From CAKMZU01 sp965248335 (GTDB lineage: Bacteria; Pseudomonadota; Gammaproteobacteria; Pseudomonadales; DT-91), in contig CBDFIY010000003.1 in the NCBI GenBank assembly GCA_965248335.1, positions 2,356,001 through 2,420,000 on the forward strand: 64,000 nt of DNA. Reading direction: 5' to 3'. The notes below the pieces were generated by a model that was not told the origin of the DNA, ran no database searches, and was given only the letters and a program-made list of their open reading frames with translations. The position numbers and the translations under genes are program-made. Positions 8,122 to 16,868 of this stretch are shown in pieces; the stretch's first letter is position 1; each line of letters begins with the position of its first letter.

Positions 8122-9183
8122 ATGAGAGAAAATTGCCTACCACGACTGTACTGCATCGTTTTTTTCATCTTAATCACCATAGCCATACGTCTCAATGCAA
8201 AAGATCTCCCGACTGTTGCCATTGTAACGACAGGCGGAACCATCGCTGAAAAAATAGATCCAAAAACAGGCGGTTCGGTCCCTGCAGTTTCAGGCAAAGA
8301 ACTCATAGAAGCCATCCCTCAACTCTCTAAAATTGCCAAGATTAAAACTTTCGAATACTCCAATATCGACAGTTCACACATGACACCAAAAATGTGGGCC
8401 GGCCTTAGCAAAAAGGTCGATGAAGTCTTAAGCCAAGACCCAGCAATAAAGGGCGTTGTTGTCACCCACGGCACTGACACAATTGCCGAGGGCGCTTACT
8501 TTCTTGAGTTAACACTTAAAACAAAAAAGCCAGTTGTCTTTGTTGGGGCAATGCGAAATTTATCAGATGTTTCACCAGATGGGCCAGCTAATTTATTCAA
8601 TGGCATTATCCAAGTCAGCTCAGATAAAGCCCAATCATGGGGTGTTACTGTAACAATGAATCAATACATCAATTCTGCAGCTAGCGTAAGAAAGGTACAG
8701 ACAAGTAATATTCAGGCCTTCAACTCTGGCGAGAAAGGCTATCTAGGGTATATCGCCATGGGTAAAATAGAAAAATTTAACGAAAGCCCTCCCGTCAAAA
8801 AACTCTCATTACCCAAAAATTTACCAAAAGTAGTATTACTGCAAACCTTTGCTGGCGATGATGGTGCTCTTTTAAAATATGCCGTTGACTCAGGAACGAA
8901 AGGCATAGTCATTGAGGGTGTTGGCGCTGGTAATGTTAACCCTAACGTTAATGATGCGATACATTATGCGCTAAAGAAAAATGTCATTGTTGTTTTATCG
9001 ACACGCGTATTCAACGGGGATGTATTGCCTATCTATGGTGACAAAGGCGGTGGAGAAATGCTTGTTAAGCATGGTGTGATATTGGGAGGAAACCTAACTG
9101 GCCCTAAAGATCGCTTACTCCTTATGCTCGCCATAGCAGAAACTAACGGAGATCATGAAAAAATTAAAACGTATTTTGATTAA
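8122..9183 (+). CDS. ansB: Periplasmic L-asparaginase (type II)
   Basis: Hydrolyses asparagine (and often glutamine) to aspartate and ammonia. The 353 residues begin with a signal peptide (hydrophobic core CIVFFILITIAIRL, cut near residue 26), so the enzyme acts in the periplasm. Both catalytic signatures are intact: TTGGTIAEK (nucleophilic Thr, about 36-44) and VVTHGTDTIAEGAYFL (Thr-Asp of the second motif, about 113). The tail RLLLMLAIAETN is also typical. It is a single-gene unit, ending at a bidirectional terminator. The symbol rests on family and localisation; substrate preference is not determinable here. Confidence 0.93.
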   Translation: MRENCLPRLYCIVFFILITIAIRLNAKDLPTVAIVTTGGTIAEKIDPKTGGSVPAVSGKELIEAIPQLSKIAKIKTFEYSNIDSSHMTPKMWAGLSKKVDEVLSQDPAIKGVVVTHGTDTIAEGAYFLELTLKTKKPVVFVGAMRNLSDVSPDGPANLFNGIIQVSSDKAQSWGVTVTMNQYINSAASVRKVQTSNIQAFNSGEKGYLGYIAMGKIEKFNESPPVKKLSLPKNLPKVVLLQTFAGDDGALLKYAVDSGTKGIVIEGVGAGNVNPNVNDAIHYALKKNVIVVLSTRVFNGDVLPIYGDKGGGEMLVKHGVILGGNLTGPKDRLLLMLAIAETNGDHEKIKTYFD

Positions 9184-9280
9184 CGGGATTAAGCTTAACA
9201 AATCATCTCAATGAAATTGAATGAATAATTGATTGAATGACAGTTTACGAATACTTAAAAACCTGCTCGAAAATCAAGAA

Positions 9281-9312
9281 TAAAAGCGTCTAAATACATA
9301 GACGTTTTTATT
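9281..9312. terminator. Bidirectional intrinsic terminator
   Basis: TAAAAG-CGTCTA-aataca-TAGACG-TTTTTATT: a 6-bp perfect stem with flanking A and T runs, lying between the convergent asparaginase gene and lipoprotein operon. It should end transcription from both sides. Confidence 0.85.
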
Positions 9313-9328
9313 GAGCGGGATATTGAGA

Positions 9329-9898
9329 TTAAAACTGACTAGTTTCCAGCTCCTGCTGAGCCTTATGCGCCTTAAACTCTTCAAATAATATTGCTTCATC
9401 TTGAGCGGCAACCTGCTGCCCAGAATTTTTAACGATATCTTTAAAAAGCTTTTCGGTAACTTCAGGCTTCAAGGTCACCATCGTACAAAGCTGCTGCTTA
9501 CCCGCAATATCGACGATTTCAACTTTTTCAGGTCGCGAACCCACTAAGGATTGCTCAGCTAACTGCTTAGACACAGATTCAAACACATTACTGGTAACAA
9601 GCTTGTCGCCTGTCTCTGTTTTTCTTGCATAGGTTTTATCCATTGCTTTCACTTTAACCGTGATTTGTTTTGCAATACCCGCTCGCGCAGAAGCAACCGT
9701 TTGTGACTTATCAATATTCATATTGCCAGAGAAATTCACACATGCTGTTGCCGCTATACCATCATCAATGACGGGGTTAAGCACCCAAGCTGGAATGCTT
9801 GATGTTAATTCATTGGCACCTTGTTTGGGTGTTGAGCTACATGCCGCTAGGAAAACTGCTGCCGCAACAGGCATCATATATTTTTTTATTGCTTTCAT
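9329..9898 (-). CDS. LPP20-like lipoprotein
   Basis: A 189-residue outer-envelope lipoprotein. The signal peptide ends in the lipobox LAAC (Cys at about residue 20), followed by SS, which favours outer-membrane sorting. The body begins SIPAWVLNP and contains a segment with spaced Ala/Arg (SARAGIAKQITVKVKAM), the pattern of LPP20/FlgO-like lipoproteins. The C-terminus is charged and helical (EFKAHKAQQELETSQF). It is the last gene of a four-gene operon, 10 nt after its neighbour. Function is unknown; related proteins are linked to flagellar or cell-wall structures. Confidence 0.8.
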   Translation of the reverse strand: MKAIKKYMMPVAAAVFLAACSSTPKQGANELTSSIPAWVLNPVIDDGIAATACVNFSGNMNIDKSQTVASARAGIAKQITVKVKAMDKTYARKTETGDKLVTSNVFESVSKQLAEQSLVGSRPEKVEIVDIAGKQQLCTMVTLKPEVTEKLFKDIVKNSGQQVAAQDEAILFEEFKAHKAQQELETSQF

Positions 9899-9908
9899 CG
9901 ATTATCCT

Positions 9909-10940
9909 TTAGTTTAAAAATTGACTGGTAGAATTGATACCATTTTTCATAACATCAAAAATTGAATCTTTATATTCGAGAATAACGGCATCGCCTAATT
10001 TTATTTCGCCAAGCTTCGTCTTCTTTTTATCCAAAACAATCCAAGAGAATGGGCCGTGAATGCGATCAGAAATAACACCTTCGCCTACGGTCACCTCAAT
10101 CATATCAGATTTACCGGTGAGGCCATTCACTTCTGCGCGCTTTTGCTTAATGAACACCTTACCTTTTTGTATTGCACCCTGCTTCTCACCTAAGGTTGAT
10201 TTGACAATCACGTCGCCCTTTTCATTCATACGTAATTCAATGACATAACCTGTAGGTGCAAAAATATTTTTAATCACAGATTTTTGCTTGTAAATACCGT
10301 GCTGACTGGACTCTACAACCAGTGCATTAGCGTCATTCTTTGAATATGGGCAACTCGAATTCCTTGTCTCGGTTGTTTTACTGGCATACCCCTTAATCTC
10401 AACTCTATTCGTTGCAACGAGGGCAGGCATTTCATATACATCTAAATACCCCGTTGTTTCTGACTCATAAACACATCGAGCTGGATGATAATAAGATTTC
10501 CCTTTATCATCATAGGAGGTATAAGCTTCATGATACTTACGTGAGAAAGTTACATTGGTTACATTGGGGATCACAACATAGTCAGCAACTTGCTCGCCTT
10601 CATAAGTCGAAACACCTTTAACTTCTGCAAGCTGAAGCTCTTTGGCCAGCTCTTTAGCTTTTGATCTATCGGCCAGATCCACTTTATTTTTCATCAAAAG
10701 GCTTTCGATTTTAGAAGAAACAATCGTCTTAAGCTCGGCTTGCTTACCCAGCTTTGTTTCAACTTTTGTGTCCATGACTAAAATTGTCGCAGGCTTGCCT
10801 TCAATTTTTTCTTGCGAAGGTGGAAATTGCGTTTTGGGGATCTCTTTTTTTGCATAACTCGTTTGAATGTCGCCTTTAATTTTATAACTTGAACAAGCGC
10901 CTAATGTGCACATCAGTGCAACAGCAATAAGTGGTTTCAT
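9909..10940 (-). CDS. Outer-envelope lipoprotein of unknown function
   Basis: A 343-residue lipoprotein with lipobox LGAC (Cys 15). The segment ATILVMDTKVETKLGKQAEL, followed by SKIESLLMKNKVDLADRSKAKELAKELQ, resembles the start of CsgG/LpoB-like lipoproteins (a beta strand, then a helix and a D-R-S-K stretch), but I cannot assign a named family. The last 130 residues are rich in Lys and Val with SH3-like strand spacing (GYVIELRMNEKGDVIVKS, GEVxxxxxxGPFSWI-type pattern), similar in arrangement to FlgT C-terminal domains. It lies between two LPP20-like lipoprotein genes in the mltC-like operon, suggesting a shared envelope complex. Confidence 0.75.
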   Translation of the reverse strand: MKPLIAVALMCTLGACSSYKIKGDIQTSYAKKEIPKTQFPPSQEKIEGKPATILVMDTKVETKLGKQAELKTIVSSKIESLLMKNKVDLADRSKAKELAKELQLAEVKGVSTYEGEQVADYVVIPNVTNVTFSRKYHEAYTSYDDKGKSYYHPARCVYESETTGYLDVYEMPALVATNRVEIKGYASKTTETRNSSCPYSKNDANALVVESSQHGIYKQKSVIKNIFAPTGYVIELRMNEKGDVIVKSTLGEKQGAIQKGKVFIKQKRAEVNGLTGKSDMIEVTVGEGVISDRIHGPFSWIVLDKKKTKLGEIKLGDAVILEYKDSIFDVMKNGINSTSQFLN

Positions 10941-10963
10941 GAAAATATTCCTTTTATTATTGA

Positions 10964-11935
10964 TTAAAATTCCAGATTTTTTATCGCATCAAATTTTTCA
11001 ACATCTTTCGATAGTTGGTTAAATGCAATTTGTTTAGCCGCCTCATACGAGGTAACCGATGTGGCGTTCGCTTTTATGTCTTCTTTATAAAATACGATAT
11101 TCTTTTTATTTTTTAACGATAATGTCAGTGTGACATCCGCCATGATCGAACCGTAAACTATTTTTTTCAGGCTTTGCTCTGTGATTATGATATCGAGATC
11201 TGGGTGTGGAGAGAGGGCTAAAACACCTTGTTTTTGCAAGTAGGCTTGTAAGCTTTGTGCTATGGGTTGTAAGGATTTTTTTGCCTGTACACGCACTGAA
11301 AATTTAGCTAATGCATCAGCACGCTTTCGCTCAAATTTCTCTACAAGTGCTTGATGCGCTGTATCGGAATAAACATAATCTAAGGCCTTCAATAAACGTA
11401 TCAAACGAGACAATTCGCTGACCTGCCCCTTTTGTTGATTAAGTTCTATCACCGTTTCTAATCGTGTTTTTGTTGCTACGCCTGACAACGTATCCTTAAT
11501 GGCACGGCTCGCTTTTCGTGCTTTTTCATGCAAGCTCTGAAGAATATCACCGCGTTTTACAGAGATCTGAACATAGTAATCATGCTTAATCTTAACGGCC
11601 TTTTCTTCCACGATATTCGTTAACTGAATACGTGCTGAGGCTGTCTTGTTTTTTTGCTGATAGGCCGAACTTACCTGCCCTAAAGAAAGCGTTTGACTGG
11701 ATTCCGATGCCGTTTCAACCTGTAAACTGATACGTTCAACTATATCCTCTGCTGCACGTTGTTTTGCCGACTTTTTAGAAAGCCCCGTACCGACACCTTT
11801 TAACGTATCTGCCGTATCTTTACTCGGTACGATATACCACTGCGGTACATCTATTTTTGGAGGGGAGGTTTGACAGCCGATTAAAATTGACAACAACAAG
11901 GTAGCGGCAACATGCATAAGGGTACGACAAAACAT
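10964..11935 (-). CDS. LPP20-family lipoprotein with long helical C-terminal part
   Basis: A 323-residue lipoprotein with lipobox LIGC (Cys 21). Residues about 30-135 form an LPP20-like domain: PQWYIVPSKDTADTLKGVG, SAKQRAAEDIVERISLQVET, then a YYVQISVKRGDILQ strand. The rest is predicted helical and charged, with a second alpha/beta portion near the end (DLDIIITEQSLKKIVYGSIM). LPP20-domain proteins are known surface or periplasmic lipoproteins in Helicobacter and Vibrio. The gene is 13 nt downstream of the transglycosylase gene and 23 nt upstream of the next lipoprotein gene. Confidence 0.82.
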   Translation of the reverse strand: MFCRTLMHVAATLLLSILIGCQTSPPKIDVPQWYIVPSKDTADTLKGVGTGLSKKSAKQRAAEDIVERISLQVETASESSQTLSLGQVSSAYQQKNKTASARIQLTNIVEEKAVKIKHDYYVQISVKRGDILQSLHEKARKASRAIKDTLSGVATKTRLETVIELNQQKGQVSELSRLIRLLKALDYVYSDTAHQALVEKFERKRADALAKFSVRVQAKKSLQPIAQSLQAYLQKQGVLALSPHPDLDIIITEQSLKKIVYGSIMADVTLTLSLKNKKNIVFYKEDIKANATSVTSYEAAKQIAFNQLSKDVEKFDAIKNLEF

Positions 11936-11948
11936 AGTGGCTCTTTAA

Positions 11949-13253
11949 CTAGACGCGGTATTTAGGGAGTATTCGATTTATTTTTTTAAGGTATTTTCGG
12001 GTTTCTTTATAAGGCAGCTTTAAAATAAGGCGCGTATACACTTGCTCAGGCGTCATGCTATTGATTGTCTTTGCGGCTTTTGTAATGTTACGTGTTCCAT
12101 TAAATGCTTTTGCCACATTACCCGCCCCGGTATTATAAGCGGCTATGGTGCAATAGAGTCTAGAGATAGGGTCTTTGATGGCTTTCAAGTAGCGGTAATA
12201 GAGTATATGTATGTAAACAACGCCAATCTCAATGTTTTTTTCACTGTTATAAAGGTAGGAAGGTGCCAAAATTTTTGGCTCGCCAAATATTTTATGGGTC
12301 GCATCTTGCCCAGCGCTCTCCGGTACAATTTGCATAAGCCCATAAGCCGGTATTCCCGATTTCGCCATCGGGTTGAATGATGATTCAGCGTCTATCACTG
12401 CATAAATAAGCGGCTCAGCAACGTTGTATTTTTGTGCATGCTCACCCACATAACGTGCGATGAGTTGTGCTTTTCGCGGTAGCTTTTTTTGCTTTTCTGA
12501 AAGGGAAAGCGACGGCTGTGATGCTACGGAGAAGAAACCGGCGAGAACTTTTACATATTCATCATTTGCCGGTTTTTGTATGCGCTTTGTTTTATCAGCA
12601 ATATGCACATCTACTGCTGGTTTTGTTTCTTGTTCTACTGACAGTGGGATCTGTAAAGTAATGAGGGTTCTATTGTGCCTATCCCTATGCCGAGTAATTT
12701 TTTTCTCTTCCAACAAAGCATCAGCAAGTGCTTCTACTTCTTTCGCCTTTAATGTTGTCTTCTTGGTTAAAAAAGGGAGTAAAACAGGTTCAGGTTTAAC
12801 AACCGCTGTTTTTACTTGCGTTAATTCCGCTTTACTGCGCCTTTCTATTGCCTGAGATAGTTGATCTTGGTCGAAGGCTTGCTTTGTCGATGTATTAAGT
12901 AATTTGATCAATGCCTGCCTAATATCAACCTTTGCTGTATTCTTGCTTTGTATGCGGGTAATACGGATATTACCCTTAGCAAAATCCACCCGATTTTTTT
13001 GCTGATAATCGGCGCTGTAATCTACCCAGACAGTTTTTGAGCTTATTTCTGCCTTATCCCAATGGTGCTTAATCGCTGCACGATAATTATTGAGCTCCTC
13101 CTGATTAATTTTTTTGTAAGTAGCAAATTCAGCAAACAGTGTATTTTTATAGGTTTTGAATTCACTGAGTGTTGTATCTTCCCCGTAACTATAAGATACG
13201 AAAACAGAAAGGTAGCAAATAACACTAAAGCGCAAAAAAAACGGCTGTTTCAT
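11949..13253 (-). CDS. MltC-like lytic murein transglycosylase
   Basis: Cleaves peptidoglycan glycan strands in the periplasm. I prefer the ATG at 13253 over an upstream in-frame start at 13319, because only this one places a signal peptide (MKQPFFLRFSVICYLSVFVS, cut near YSYG) at the N-terminus. The N-terminal region (KTVWVDYSADYQQKNRVDF, then IRQALIKLL) matches the DUF3393 domain of MltC. The C-terminal SLT domain has the catalytic Glu in VIDAESSFNP, then GLMQIVPESAG and AAYNTGAGNVAKAF. Unlike E. coli MltC there is no lipobox, so it may be soluble or periplasmic. It is first in a four-gene operon with three lipoproteins, implying a coordinated envelope role. Confidence 0.88.
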   Translation of the reverse strand: MKQPFFLRFSVICYLSVFVSYSYGEDTTLSEFKTYKNTLFAEFATYKKINQEELNNYRAAIKHHWDKAEISSKTVWVDYSADYQQKNRVDFAKGNIRITRIQSKNTAKVDIRQALIKLLNTSTKQAFDQDQLSQAIERRSKAELTQVKTAVVKPEPVLLPFLTKKTTLKAKEVEALADALLEEKKITRHRDRHNRTLITLQIPLSVEQETKPAVDVHIADKTKRIQKPANDEYVKVLAGFFSVASQPSLSLSEKQKKLPRKAQLIARYVGEHAQKYNVAEPLIYAVIDAESSFNPMAKSGIPAYGLMQIVPESAGQDATHKIFGEPKILAPSYLYNSEKNIEIGVVYIHILYYRYLKAIKDPISRLYCTIAAYNTGAGNVAKAFNGTRNITKAAKTINSMTPEQVYTRLILKLPYKETRKYLKKINRILPKYRV

Positions 13254-13388
13254 CCATAAACCATCAGTATTAATCATTTGAATAAAGCTTACTGTGAAAT
13301 AAAGATTCCAACAAGCCAAAAATATAGCGTTATTTATTTTATTCGTTCTATAGATAACAAGGAAAAGTAGTATACATTTTTATTGAGA

Positions 13389-14189
13389 TTAAATCTCACC
13401 AAAAAAAAGATTCATAAAACCTTCATTATTCGGATCGTTATTCACTTCATCAATCCAAGGCCTTAAATCCGACTCTTTGCAAGGAATCAAACAATGATTG
13501 ATGTGATCGATAATCGCCATCGGCAAATGAAATGCCAATAAACGATCTAACAGCTGATGCGCGTCACCACCAGAACGACTAAGGCCGTGCGGCCAAAATT
13601 CGATAAGCATATTAAGATGCGGCAAACTTCGCTCAATGGTTTTTTGTAAACCTGAAATAACGTGAAATTCAGCACCCTGTGTATCAATTTTAATGAAATC
13701 GACTGACGGTAAATGGGCTAAATAGTTATCGCCTTGCACAAAACGTATCGCTTGCTGAGGCCTGTCCGTCAGCTCCTCATGATTTCGATACACTTGATGG
13801 TCGCCATAGTTATCATCACTGAGGTAAATCTCACCTCGCCCTTCGTGATCTGAAAGTGCAGCTTGCTCAAGCTTTACCTGAGGCAAGTTTGCATCATGGA
13901 TATTTTTCTGGAGTACTGAAAAATTACGCGCCTCGGGCTCGAAGCAGAAAACGTTGCCTTCAGCGCCAACTCTATCGCCAGCAATCACCGAGAAGTAACC
14001 AATATTTGCGCCAACATCAACAAAGGTTTGCCCTTTTTTGATGCAGCTTAAGATGAGCTCGGTTTCATAAATCTCCCACTGCCCCGTCTCACGTATAGCC
14101 TTCGACACATACTGATCACCTGCGGAGTGAACAGTAAGAAATAAAGGCTTTGAAAGATCGTTAACTTTTAACGCAAAACGATCAGGCAC
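13389..14189 (-). CDS. FkbM-family SAM-dependent methyltransferase
   Basis: A 266-residue methyltransferase. Motif I is TFVDVGANIGYFSVIAG (about 55-71) and the acidic motif II is VFCFEPEARNF. VDFIKIDTQGAEFHVISGL is the FkbM hallmark. FkbM proteins methylate hydroxyls of polyketides, glycans or other small molecules; the acceptor here is unknown. Its start overlaps the end of the SRPBCC gene by 8 nt, so the two are translationally coupled. Confidence 0.88.
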   Translation of the reverse strand: MPDRFALKVNDLSKPLFLTVHSAGDQYVSKAIRETGQWEIYETELILSCIKKGQTFVDVGANIGYFSVIAGDRVGAEGNVFCFEPEARNFSVLQKNIHDANLPQVKLEQAALSDHEGRGEIYLSDDNYGDHQVYRNHEELTDRPQQAIRFVQGDNYLAHLPSVDFIKIDTQGAEFHVISGLQKTIERSLPHLNMLIEFWPHGLSRSGGDAHQLLDRLLAFHLPMAIIDHINHCLIPCKESDLRPWIDEVNNDPNNEGFMNLFFGEI

Positions 14190-14685
14190 GTATCTGTAAC
14201 TTTAATCGTTTAAGGTCAGCAGACGTAGGCGTTGTACCCATTTCATAATAATGTTTAACCGCAAGTGCAACGTCTCGGATTTCTTTTTGAACAATAGGCA
14301 GTACAAGAAAGCGGCTGATGATATCGCCTAAGCTACCCAACCAAAACTGATAACGCATGGTTGCAGTGAAGTAGGTTTTGTTATCCGGTGCATCTTCAAT
14401 GGCATAGATAAAAAATGACTGAGGTAATGGCTTTTCTTTCTTGCCATCGTGCAGTTTTATGGTGAAGCCATAACCTTCATTCCATTCAACAACCGTTTCA
14501 TCTAACGCCATCATTTTTTTGAACACGCGACGACTAGTACCAACACCTTGTAATTGCTCAGTGTGCATCTCAGTTTTAAGAAGACCTGGAACATAAAGGT
14601 GCGGTTTGGTGAGATCTTGCATGATTTCCCACGCTTGCTCACGGGGTAGATCAATCTCAACTTTGAAGCTGGCTTGGCTGGTCAC
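14182..14685 (-). CDS. SRPBCC-fold (START-like) protein
   Basis: A 167-residue protein with the polyketide-cyclase/START-like pattern: SFKVEIDLPREQAWEIMQDL at the N-terminus, GVGTSRRVF in the middle, and a long C-terminal helix (EIRDVALAVKHYYEMG). Such folds bind hydrophobic ligands. There is no signal peptide. It is coupled to the FkbM methyltransferase by an 8-nt overlap, suggesting both act on the same hydrophobic or polyketide-like compound; this is inference. Confidence 0.82.
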   Translation of the reverse strand: MTSQASFKVEIDLPREQAWEIMQDLTKPHLYVPGLLKTEMHTEQLQGVGTSRRVFKKMMALDETVVEWNEGYGFTIKLHDGKKEKPLPQSFFIYAIEDAPDNKTYFTATMRYQFWLGSLGDIISRFLVLPIVQKEIRDVALAVKHYYEMGTTPTSADLKRLKLQIRA

Positions 14686-14809
14686 GTTTTATTCTCTTAT
14701 GTGATGGCATGAAAAAACTCAAATTACCTTAGGCAGGTTAAAATTGCAACGCTCTGCGGCTATATGTGAACGTTTAGCAATCATTGCCTCAGCACACTTA
14801 TGCCCTACT

Positions 14810-14835
14810 AAAAACTAGGACACAAGGTAGTTTTT
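14810..14835. terminator. Weak terminator-like hairpin after the B12 operon
   Basis: AAAAACTA ... TAGTTTTT is an 8-bp AT-rich inverted repeat with a 10-nt loop, 35 bp past the permease stop codon. The stem is weak, so this is only a candidate. Confidence 0.35.
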
Positions 14836-14870
14836 AACCTCAGATAACGGATTTCTACTTATGCTCATTA

Positions 14871-15911
14871 TCAACGCTCCTCTCTTAATAGGAGTATGAC
14901 AAAAAACAACCCGCCAACAATGCCGGTAACAATACCAATAGGTAACTCTTCGGGCGAAAGTATTATGCGAGAGAAAACATCGAACCACAGTAATAATAGC
15001 GCCCCAAAAAATGCTGAAAAAGGAAGGAGCCGACGAATGTCGCCACCCACAAAATAACGACCAATATGCGGCACAATAAGTCCAATAAAACCAATCGCAC
15101 CTGTATTAGCAACCAACACGGCTGTCACTAAAGAGCTTACAATAAACAGCTGAATCCTGAGCGCCTTCACATGCACACCGAGGCTCTCGGCTGTTTCATC
15201 ACCCAATAATAAGGCATTCATATGCTTTGCATGCAACCTTAAAAAGATAAAGCCTGCCAAGCAAACTGCAAAAGGTGCCCAAAGGTGCGCTAAGCGTGCC
15301 GCCCCTAACCCCCCTAACATCCAGAAAATAACTTGATGTGCAGCTCTCGCATCGCCTAAAAACAAAGCAAAATTAGCAGCTGACATCAAAACAAATGAAA
15401 TAGCGACGCCACACATTAATAAGTGCGAAGCGCCACGAAGTGACTGCCGTTGACTCGCCAACATAACCACAAATGTTGCCAATAATGCGCCTAAAAAAGC
15501 GGCTATAGGCAATGTTAGCTCTCCAAGAAAATTGCCGGCATGCAAAGTAACAATCACCGCGCCAAGAACTGCGCCAGAAGAGACGCCTAACAAATGCGGA
15601 TCAGAGAGTGGATTACGTGTAATAGTTTGCAGTGTAAGACCCGCAATGGCTAGACCTGCCCCCGCTAAACAAGCAAGTAATGCTCTTGGTAATCGTAGTG
15701 CCCAAATAATTTGCATGTTTCCATTGGGTATATCACTCGGCACCTTTTGTCCGAGCAATTGACTCGTAATGACAGTGTATACTTGCTGCATATCAATAGA
15801 AAAGGAGCCCAAACTAATGGCAAGAGGGAGGGATATCAATATCAACACTAACAGCAAAAAACAGAGCAAAGCTGATTGTACTTGACTGTTATCTTTTATG
15901 CGCTCGACCAC
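14871..15911 (-). CDS. btuC: Vitamin B12 (FecCD/BtuC family) ABC transporter permease
   Basis: A 346-residue inner-membrane protein with about ten transmembrane helices and no other domain. Family signatures include LRLPRALLACLAGAGLAIAG, LTLQTITRNPLSDPHLLGVS, GFIGLIVPHIGRYFVG and the tail PEELPIGIVTGIVGGLFF. FecCD-type permeases transport B12, heme or ferric siderophores; the cobalamin riboswitch at 17805-17920 favours B12 or another corrinoid. It is last in a tightly packed operon, starting 2 nt after the binding-protein gene ends. Confidence 0.87.
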   Translation of the reverse strand: MVERIKDNSQVQSALLCFLLLVLILISLPLAISLGSFSIDMQQVYTVITSQLLGQKVPSDIPNGNMQIIWALRLPRALLACLAGAGLAIAGLTLQTITRNPLSDPHLLGVSSGAVLGAVIVTLHAGNFLGELTLPIAAFLGALLATFVVMLASQRQSLRGASHLLMCGVAISFVLMSAANFALFLGDARAAHQVIFWMLGGLGAARLAHLWAPFAVCLAGFIFLRLHAKHMNALLLGDETAESLGVHVKALRIQLFIVSSLVTAVLVANTGAIGFIGLIVPHIGRYFVGGDIRRLLPFSAFFGALLLLWFDVFSRIILSPEELPIGIVTGIVGGLFFVILLLREER

Positions 15912-15913
15912 AG

Positions 15914-16867
15914 TTACTTCATCTCAATAGTTGGATGAAAGGCCTGCATCAGCTGCTTTATTGCTGAGAAAACGCCCACACCCGGTGTAACAGCCCGATA
16001 TGGCAAAACCACAAAGCGCCTATTTTTAATTGCTGAAACATCCTTTAAGGCGGGGTGTCCTACTAAAAAGTTTGTTTTCTGTTGTGCTGTTTGTTGGCCA
16101 TAATTGACGATAACAATCACCTCTGGGTTAGTTCTAACAACAGCCTCCCATTGTGTTCGCCCCCAGCTTATGGGTAAATCTTGCATAACATGCATACCCC
16201 CAGCAGCTTCAATCATTACGTGAGGCATCGCATAACGCCCTGATGTAAATGGCGCATCTAAACCACTATCATACAAAAACACACGCGGGCGCGTTTTCGT
16301 CTTACTTATGTGTTCCTGTATTATTTGTAAGTCTTTTTTAAATGCATCAACTAATTGATGCGATTTTTCTTCTACCGCAAAAATCTTGCCTAAATTAAAC
16401 AAGTCCTGATAAATATCGTCAAAGCTTGCCGACGCTTTAGACATAATATGAATGCAAGATTCAGTCAGTTCATACGTATTGATACCCAGCGCTTTGAGCT
16501 TTTCAGGCGTTACCGCCCCACCTACTTGTAATCCATAATTCCACCCTGCAAATAAAAAATCGGCATTCACTGATAAAAGGCTCTCAATGGAAAGTGTTTT
16601 CTCAGCGAGCTGTGGAAGATCACCTGCCAACGTTTTAAAATTCTCATCCACTTTTTGGTAGCCACTCACCCCAGAATAACCAGCCATTCTTTGTTGAAGC
16701 CCAAGCGCAAACATCATTTCTGTCATATTGATATCATGAGAAACGGCTCTATTCGGCGACTGGTCAATAATCACTTTACGCCCGCAAGAATTAATACTCA
16801 CCGGCTCAGCAAACAGGCAGCAGGGGAAAAGAATGCCTAACAAAAAAATTAACGCTTTATCTTTCAT
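15914..16867 (-). CDS. btuF: Periplasmic B12-type binding protein (BtuF-like)
   Basis: A 317-residue class III solute-binding protein with a Sec signal peptide (ALIFLLGILFPCCLFA, cut near residue 20). It has two lobes joined by a long helix. Recognisable segments are RAVSHDINMTEMMFALGLQQ, TEMM/AGYSG, SVNADFLFAG, PHVMIEAAGG and NPEVIVIVNYG. The Glu residues of both lobes that dock to the permease are plausible, as in BtuF and FhuD. The Cys-Cys pair in the signal does not form a standard lipobox. Gene order ATPase, binding protein, permease and 1-2 nt spacing make this one operon under the cobalamin riboswitch, hence the B12 assignment. Confidence 0.83.
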   Translation of the reverse strand: MKDKALIFLLGILFPCCLFAEPVSINSCGRKVIIDQSPNRAVSHDINMTEMMFALGLQQRMAGYSGVSGYQKVDENFKTLAGDLPQLAEKTLSIESLLSVNADFLFAGWNYGLQVGGAVTPEKLKALGINTYELTESCIHIMSKASASFDDIYQDLFNLGKIFAVEEKSHQLVDAFKKDLQIIQEHISKTKTRPRVFLYDSGLDAPFTSGRYAMPHVMIEAAGGMHVMQDLPISWGRTQWEAVVRTNPEVIVIVNYGQQTAQQKTNFLVGHPALKDVSAIKNRRFVVLPYRAVTPGVGVFSAIKQLMQAFHPTIEMK

Positions 16868-16868
16868 A

